Source: Pseudeuparius sepicola (Eukaryota > Arthropoda > Insecta > Coleoptera > Anthribidae). From it: 64,000 nucleotides of DNA. Within the stretch, counting starts at the first letter, position 1; the number at the start of each line of letters is the position of its first letter. The notes below the pieces were generated by a model. It was not told where the DNA came from and ran no database searches. It saw nothing but the letters and a program-made list of their open reading frames with translations. The position numbers and the translations under genes were made by a program. The DNA is taken from the NCBI GenBank assembly GCA_963920635.1, contig OY987301.1, forward strand, positions 12,182,501-12,246,500, read 5' to 3'. This document shows positions 57,968 through 64,000 of the stretch, piece after piece.

Positions 57968-59146
57968 TATCTTTCGATTTGTTAAGTCGTCGGATTGCAC
58001 TTTGAAGCAACACAATCATTTTCAGTACGTAGTTGCCTAAATCGAAACTTTCAGCTACAAAGGCCGCAATCTGCACCTCAAAGCAAGGCCGCTCGCGAGT
58101 CCATTCAGTCTGGGAGGACGGCGGCAGGAAATTAAACGGCTATATTAGCAGGAAGTGTTAATAGGATGCAGCTGGCGCCAGATGGAATCTGCGGCCAGGT
58201 GTTTGGCGGTGTTTACTCTCAGAGTTTGAATGCGAGTTAATGGAAACTGAAATGGACTAGATACGCTTGATTTGTATAGGTAAAGCAGATCCCAACCACG
58301 ATACACAGAAAACGGTATTCCCGCGCGCAGGTACTGTGACGTCAACGGTGACGCTTATTCGACAAAATCACGGCTTACTTTTATCACAGTTGAGGGAATA
58401 CCCAGTTGTATATCTTCCTGTCGGCGCCTTCCTCGGCGGTAGTGACTTTCGTTTTTTATACAAACTCATTCTCCAATAGAATCTCGCTTTGAAGTCACGT
58501 CACTTCTTTATTTTAGACCACGCTCTATAAAAATCGATGGTACACAGGACCGGGATTAAATTATTTTCTTACATTAATGGTTTGGATATTGTTATAACGT
58601 CTGTGCACAGTTGAAGGAATAATTGTTTATACCCTTGGGTACACTGATGGCAGAGTACAGGTAAAGAATTCTGGGAAATCCCAAATCTGGTGGAATTCCC
58701 AATATATTTGAGTACATCCCTGACGCATTCCTCGCATTCCATTCTTTAGTGATTCTGGTCTGCGCGATAAAAGCATTCTACCAGTAATGGCGTCGACTTT
58801 TCATACTGGATATTGTTTATCCTGTGCTTTTATTTTTAAACGGAAATTTGACTCGTTTTATAGTGAGCCAGGCAACCACATATACACCAAAGTGTCTCAG
58901 GTGCCTACATTCTACCTTCGGATTTAACTTGACGCGAAATTGATAACTGACGTATGTCAGTGAAGAGTTTAATTTTCGCTCTCCTAGCTGGCATTTGTGT
59001 ATCGTGATCCCAACCAATACTACCAACCTCTCGATGCAGTTAGACGAGGTGAAAACAAACGAATCCATAAAACATAATTTAAAGAATCGTTCCTTGGTGT
59101 TGTATATTTATTTGATGACGAGATGATCAGACCGTGGCCGGCATTG
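57968..59146. other. Base-balanced low-copy region
   Basis: 58030-58520 is CpG-containing. Frames of 66-83 codons have no recognised domain. No repeats noticed. Confidence 0.4.
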
Positions 59147-59154
59147 TTTTCTAC

Positions 59155-59825
59155 CTCAGAGAAATAACCAAGGATAGAGGGAGCAACAGCTTCAAAATAC
59201 ATACGTTTGTAGTCAACCAACATCTTATGCAAATTTACCGAAGTAAACAAACATTAGGCCCGTGTGTACAACGTTTACCTGAGATAGGTTATATCCTGAG
59301 AAATATCAATTTAGCCACATACCACACACTTTCTGCGTCCCATTGTATACAAAATCAGTCACTATATCCTAAATACTAATAAATAGCCTATAAATTAAGA
59401 GAAAAACAATTAAAAACGGGAAAAATCCATACGTAAACAATCGGAAAACTTGACATGCTGGGCATACACAAAACAAATACCGCTGAGTTAACGGACGCGG
59501 CGCCAGCGGGAGGCGGGGCATCAACAGCAGCGTTGCCATGTCGGGCGATTTGAGGTATCTGTGACGATTTTATTAAAGTGGTAATTAGATACTATAATTA
59601 CAGCGCAATTTAGTTTTAGTTTAAAACTGTTACTTACAAGAAATTAATAACTACGTTTGTTAATTTAGCGTTATGGGAGGTGCGCCTTCATTGAATCCCA
59701 TTATTAAACCCTTCTATTTTGAAATGAAATGCTGTAAACAATGGAGTACGTGGCATCACTCAAAAAGATGTTGGCTTTGTTTACTTTTTGTCCTTACTCC
59801 CTCTATCCTTGGTTATTTCTCTGAG
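59155..59825. mobile_element. MITE, 671 bp, 29-bp perfect TIRs (family E copy 2)
   Basis: CTCAGAGAAATAACCAAGGA (29 bp in all, 59155-59183) is perfectly inverted at 59797-59825. The target duplication TTTTCTAC is perfect (59147-59154, 59826-59833). Very similar to 51986-52647 along its whole length. No transposase; presumably mobilised in trans by a P- or hAT-type enzyme. Confidence 0.95.
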
Positions 59826-59833
59826 TTTTCTAC

Positions 59834-60919
59834 TAACTCTATTTAATTTAGTAAACCTCGAGCGAACAAATTTCGGACCGAATCCTGTTTTGCAACTATC
59901 AATAAATTTTCGAGCGCATCTGTTACTTCCATATCGGAAGAAAGGAATCCCTTTTGACGAACTGCCGCGCGAACGAGGCAGGTGCAGGGCTCCCAAAGGG
60001 ATAAAACCGAGGCTATATAGCAAAGCGATGCGCTCTTTTTATTTAGGAATTGTCTATAAAAAGGCCCAGATATATCGTAAATCTGCGGGATATCGGCGAC
60101 GATCCAGCCGCCACATTCATCATTTTATCGTTCCGGGATTCGAAATCGACGTTTGCGGTTTGTAAAGGGACCGATGCAAGGGATTTATGGTGACACAGAC
60201 GAAACTGTGAAATCGCCATTATCTTTTTTATTTTATTTTTTCTACGAGTGTGTCTCAAATTCCATTTATTGCGCTCGGATAAATCTCTGATCCTCTGAGA
60301 TGACCTGTGAAACTCCTAACCTCTCTTTTATAGGTTATGTTTACGTGTAAACAATCAACTGCGCAGGTCAATCCATTTGATTCATATAGGTTCTCCAAAC
60401 CGTGAACTGCTTTGACTGCCAAGAAACGATTTCCAAACGGTCCAACATTCTATTGGAACAAGACGTGAACTGACCTTGAACGAAACGAGATTGAGTTGGA
60501 ACCTATGAATAAAGAACCCCTTATTCATGGGTTGGAACGGATAGTTAAATTCAGCGCTTGCGTCAACCGTACATTGTACTGTTTTTTGTTTCTTTCCGCT
60601 AGGAGCTAGTGGTAATGATTGCAGTAACTGCCTCTTCCGAAACATCTTTCATTTTGACCATTACGTCACAAAATAGCAAAGCTCATTTTTCGAATTCTTT
60701 CTACAATTATTAATGAGATTATAAGGTTTAAAAATTGTACAGTGGGACTGTTTTTTCGTATTTCTAAAAGCCATGGGAACTGAGCCGGGACACAGTTTTT
60801 GGAAAAACTATATTAAACTTAGTTACTTTAATAATTTTGGTTTTCTAATGTAAGGTAAGTTTTTCTTAAACTGTATACTTAAATTTTTTCTAGGAAATAT
60901 GAAATAAAAGGAGAACATT
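59834..60919. other. Low-copy block followed by AT-rich DNA
   Basis: A 125-codon frame (59788-60165) starts inside the MITE and runs out of it, so it is not a gene. 60000-60180 is base-balanced. TAAGGTAAGTTTTT at 60852 is donor-like. Nothing else seen. Confidence 0.4.
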
Positions 60920-61238
60920 ATTTTTCTTTTAATTGAAATTTTCTAATTATTATTAGTTGGATATGACAAATAATAAAAAAACGCTACAAATGTATTTTTT
61001 AAAAATGACCCTTAGTTGAAGCAAATAAAATTTAATTTAAATTTAAAACAATCAAATGTGTTATTTCACAAATTCTCTTTTTTTTTTTGTTCATTAATTT
61101 AGCTTGGCGTTATTTTTTATATCAATAAAACCTTTTGACAAGTCTAACTGGCTATCAATTTATGCTCTGAGCGTCATTTATCTTTGATTTCATAGGATCC
61201 CAGATTCATACAATACGAATTTGAATTATTCACTTTTT

Positions 61239-61522
61239 CACGTTTTTAAAAAGTGTAATAAAATAATATAAAAATATAAAAACGGACTAAGTATAAAATA
61301 ATTTTTCCTAGCCCCATAAAAATTCCCAAAACGAGTCGTTGAGAAAACATTTGCAGTGCAATACAATAATTGTTAGTAACTTACAAGTGCATGCATAAAT
61401 TATTGTCTATTGCATGCGCCCCACGTTTTTCGAATCTGTATATGGCTAGGAAAAATTATTTTACACTTTTTAGTCCGTTTTTTATATTATTTTATTATAC
61501 TTTTAGTCTTTTTTAAAACGTG
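61239..61522. mobile_element. Foldback MITE nested in family A copy 2 (284 bp)
   Basis: Arms share CACGTTTTTAAAAA tips, AACGGACTAA / TTAGTCCGTT and TTTTTCCTAGCC / GGCTAGGAAAAA blocks in inverse. AT-rich, non-coding. Insertion site lies within the family A GAATTATTCACTTT sequence. Confidence 0.7.
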
Positions 61523-62091
61523 GTATATTAAAAATATATTTAAATTTTATTATTTTGTGTTTTTTTAGTCTTGCGTTTGAAATTTTACAATAGATTTTAA
61601 ACATCTTGATGAGATTATATGTCATAAGATTTGTATTTCAAGATTAAATCAAATTAATTCCATATCCTTCTTAAGTTACCAACTTATTTTGCTGAAGGTT
61701 CTAGTTGTCGCATTCTTGCAAACTGTTAAATAATTCGCTTTCTTGGCTGTCTGTTTGTTTGTCATCCTTTTTTCTTAACGCGTTTTTAAAGTGTTATTTT
61801 TATTTTTTATTACCAGCTTATGGCATGTGCTTATCTGTTCATGAAGTTCCACTAGTCAAATATTTTTATTTAATATTCATTTTTTTATAATAACAGATAA
61901 CATAATAAGAATAATATGTATAATATGGCGAGTTAATATTGCATTGTCATCCAGTGTTTAAAGTTTTAAGTCCCTAGCTCACCTGGAAATTAGTTTAAAT
62001 AAATTGCAAAATTTGACGAACAGACAAATATAGGAGGACATACGAAAGCGAGATAACTAAATCGTGGTGAAATAACGAATGGTTAATAATT
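61523..62091. other. AT-rich insert, no gene seen
   Basis: Separates the two parts of family A copy 2. A 61-codon hydrophobic frame (61705-61890) is composition-driven and not believed. Confidence 0.4.
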
Positions 62092-62327
62092 TTTCACCAC
62101 AATAATTGTTACATGACTATTTTGAAGGATGCTGAATTCTCTCAGTGTAATTTTTTCGATTAAAAAATGCCTATATTTAAGTAGTTTTCGAAAAACTCGC
62201 CATTTTAAAAAATATAGGCCAGGCTTTCGTGGCAATTCCAAACCAATGGACTTCGCATACGATGACCTTTCATGAATATAACTATAAAAAAATGTCCCGT
62301 TCAATTGCCGCAGCCTACTCAGATATT

Positions 62328-62716
62328 TAAAGTCTATCCAAGTTACAGAGGCAGTGGATCAAAACATTGGCCACCACGTGACCTATTCTCTTATTGGTAT
62401 GGCCGTCAAAAAATGTCAAGTGTTTACGCGGCGAGCAGAATGCAGGGCCGGCTCTTCCCTCAGTCGAGTTTCCTGCATATTTTAGATCGGATCGCGAGCA
62501 GTATATTCTGTAAATTTATTTTGCTACTTAATTCAAGGAAATTTATAAACATCCACGAAAGGTAAAAACACAATTTTTAGAATTACCTACTAAAAGAATT
62601 AGTTCAGAATTATAAGCCACTTGGAATCTCATATTAGTCCGACCCTGGTAATCGATCGCAAGGCGGTCATGTGACTTTGTTTATATCTACTGCCGCTGTA
62701 ACTTGGATAGACTTTA
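62328..62716. mobile_element. TIR element, 389 bp
   Basis: TAAAGTCTATCCAAGTTACA at 62328 is the inverse of TGTAACTTGGATAGACTTTA ending at 62716; arms are about 30 bp with one or two mismatches. A CACGTGAC / GTCATGTGAC pair lies further in. Flanking TA on each side is possible. No coding sequence believed. Confidence 0.75.
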
Positions 62717-63677
62717 GTACAATTGCGTAAATTACGTGCAAAGAGGAATGGCTATCAAACTGGACAGTTCGTTTGTATTGGTACTGCTGCCATCTATTGG
62801 CAACAGGCTACATCACCACTAATCAACTGTCAATTTATCAGCTATATTTCGCTAAGAAAGGTGTATTTATAAGGCAACTGGGATTAAACGGAACATGTCG
62901 TTTTTAAAAGTATAAAATGCCGGAAGTGCTTTTTAAGTAAAAATTTGATATTAAACTCATTGTTTTTCTTCGATCTCCTTTGTCCCGGATAATTAAAAAG
63001 TACGTTAATTTACCTCATTCACATTTTCGCCGTTCGTACCTATCTGAGAGCTTTTATATCAAACCGAACGTCTCTCCCGTCCTTTGCAAACGAAAACAAT
63101 TGATTCCCAAACTTCGGCGGTCTTTTGAAATCAATTTAAAACTTCCCGGACCCGGCCCCCGAAGCGGCGTTTATCTGGCCCCGAGAACTTTTATGGGAAA
63201 AAAAAATTAATAATACCGGAGCCCGCGGGGCGCAGAACTTTGCTTCCGCGATCGTTAAGAAACTCGGGATTTATACGGCGGACCCCTAGAAATTAAACCT
63301 TTTGATGTCTTTGTTTGTGTTTCCATTAGAGAGGCCCGCGTGTCTGTCTGGCGTGCCCTTTGTCATTTTTCCATTGTTGTATCTCATTATTTATCCGGAC
63401 AATGCGGATGAATGAATGGCTCGGACGTGTATTTATATCTGCACTTGAGAGAATTATGTTCGCTGAAAAAGCATGTCAACGTCTTCGGAATTCACTTATT
63501 CTGTATACATACAGGAGCCACAGCCGACTCTATAGGAGAAGCCCTGAAGTAGAGAAAACTGGCAACAAGGGATGCGGGTCCACGTCGCGTGCCCTGACAC
63601 TGCCTGTCAGTTGATTTTACAAGAAATTTACCAGAATTAATTTGTGTAGTGCGGGCTAGTGCTATAGCGTCGCCAGA
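62717..63677. other. Low-copy block, partly CpG-containing
   Basis: 62980-63330 is base-balanced and similar in style to other host-like blocks. Frames of 76-84 codons have no recognised domain. Confidence 0.4.
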
Positions 63678-63719
63678 TTGCTACGACGAGGCAGTGTGTC
63701 TCTGGGTGGAAACAGACAG

Positions 63720-63869
63720 CTACTACTAATAACTACAACAAAAATAATTGAAGCTTGCGATTCCGTAACAATAGATGAGTTAAGACGAGTTGTTTCTAAT
63801 AACAAAAAACGTCTTGAAAAATGTATTACGTTAGAAGGCGGTTATGTTGAAAAAACCCCGATAGTTTAA
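63720..63869 (+). pseudogene. Possible mariner/Tc1-type transposase C-terminal tail
   Basis: TTKIIEACDSVTIDELRRV followed by KKRLEKCITLEGGYVE resembles the last 40-50 residues of insect IS630/mariner-type transposases (helix with I..AC.sit...L..V, then RL..CI...G.hfE). Upstream there is no recognisable catalytic core and no TIR was found. The resemblance is short, so this is tentative. Confidence 0.35.
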
Positions 63870-64000
63870 GATCTAAATATTTTGTTTGTTATTTTATTGT
63901 TAAGATTAAATAAATTTTGTTATTAGTAACTTTGTTTCAAAAAGCACGGCAAACTTGATCAGAATAAAATTCGAAAAAAGTCTGAAATTTCAGCAGCTGT

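Larger units (their letters stand above)
60920..62161. mobile_element. Foldback family A copy 2, truncated and interrupted
   Basis: Aligns with 4590-4930 (GACAAATAATAA..., TTGAAGCAAATAAAATTTAA, TGAGCGTCATTT, TACGAATTTGAATTATT), then is interrupted at about 61237. It resumes at about 62092 with the right tip (ACATGACTATTTTGAAGGAT...TTTTTTCGATT). The left arm is missing. The interruption includes the foldback at 61239 and about 570 bp of AT-rich DNA. Confidence 0.65.

Noticed and set aside
51854..59379. Similar frames at the left ends of the two family E MITEs (about 75-84 codons on both strands)
   Set aside because: Conserved only because the MITE copies are young; they run into unrelated flanking DNA.
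59788..60165. 125-codon frame
   Set aside because: Starts inside the MITE right end and runs into flank, so it cannot be an ancestral gene.

Overview
The window looks like a gene-poor stretch of a large, repeat-rich animal genome, most likely an arthropod and probably an insect. It is AT-rich and has no intact host protein-coding gene and no bacterial gene organisation. The longest open frames (up to 165 codons) resemble no family I know. The recognisable coding sequence is all transposon debris: mariner/Tc1 transposase C-termini, hAT transposase pieces and THAP DNA-binding domains broken by introns, stops and frameshifts. The order or species cannot be fixed from sequence alone.

Host-like signals are few but interesting. 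Two sites (about 1,064 and 24,980) have a pyrimidine tract and CAG fused directly to GTAAGT. Each is followed exactly 31 nt later by a second strong donor. This is the architecture of recursive (ratchet) splice sites in giant introns, and it suggests that much of the window is intron of a long plus-strand gene. A CpG-rich promoter-like block with a possible first exon lies at about 2.8-3.66 kb. A small three-exon transcription unit with a 150 bp and a 56 bp intron and an AATAAA signal is possible at 45.4-46.1 kb. Blocks of base-balanced, non-repetitive DNA (for example 6.0-6.8, 7.8-8.4, 10.2-10.7, 15.35-16.2, 43.7-44.3, 51.55-51.85 and 63.0-63.3 kb) alternate with transposons and may be conserved non-coding DNA.

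Mobile DNA region by region: 0-9 kb has a 239 bp foldback, an 841 bp foldback and a roughly 495 bp TIR element. 9.15-15.15 kb is a 6 kb palindromic composite whose 1 kb arms each keep part of a THAP gene; its TTAA-like flank suggests Kolobok, and a 447 bp hAT element sits in its right arm. 16.4-22.3 kb has a 138 nt hairpin, a hAT-like element with an 8 bp target duplication, a 1.5 kb mariner derivative with very long inverted repeats, and a hAT remnant. 25-33 kb has two opposite copies of a GGGGAACTTG element, a hAT element with a nested foldback, and a second copy of the 16.6 kb hAT family. 34-40 kb has a tandem-repeat/RTE-like tail, two foldbacks and a second mariner copy. 46-51 kb has hAT ends, a broken mariner transposase and inverted repeats.

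51.9-59.8 kb is the best-resolved structure. A 662 bp MITE with 29 bp-class TIRs and an 8 bp target duplication is followed by a nearly perfect 1,925 bp tandem duplication (one difference noticed). That duplication runs from inside the MITE into the 5' end of a 1,958 bp P-like, THAP-encoding transposon with an 8 bp target duplication. A second MITE copy lies at 59.2-59.8 kb. The last 3 kb contains a second, interrupted copy of the 4.2 kb foldback family, another TIR element and a possible transposase tail.
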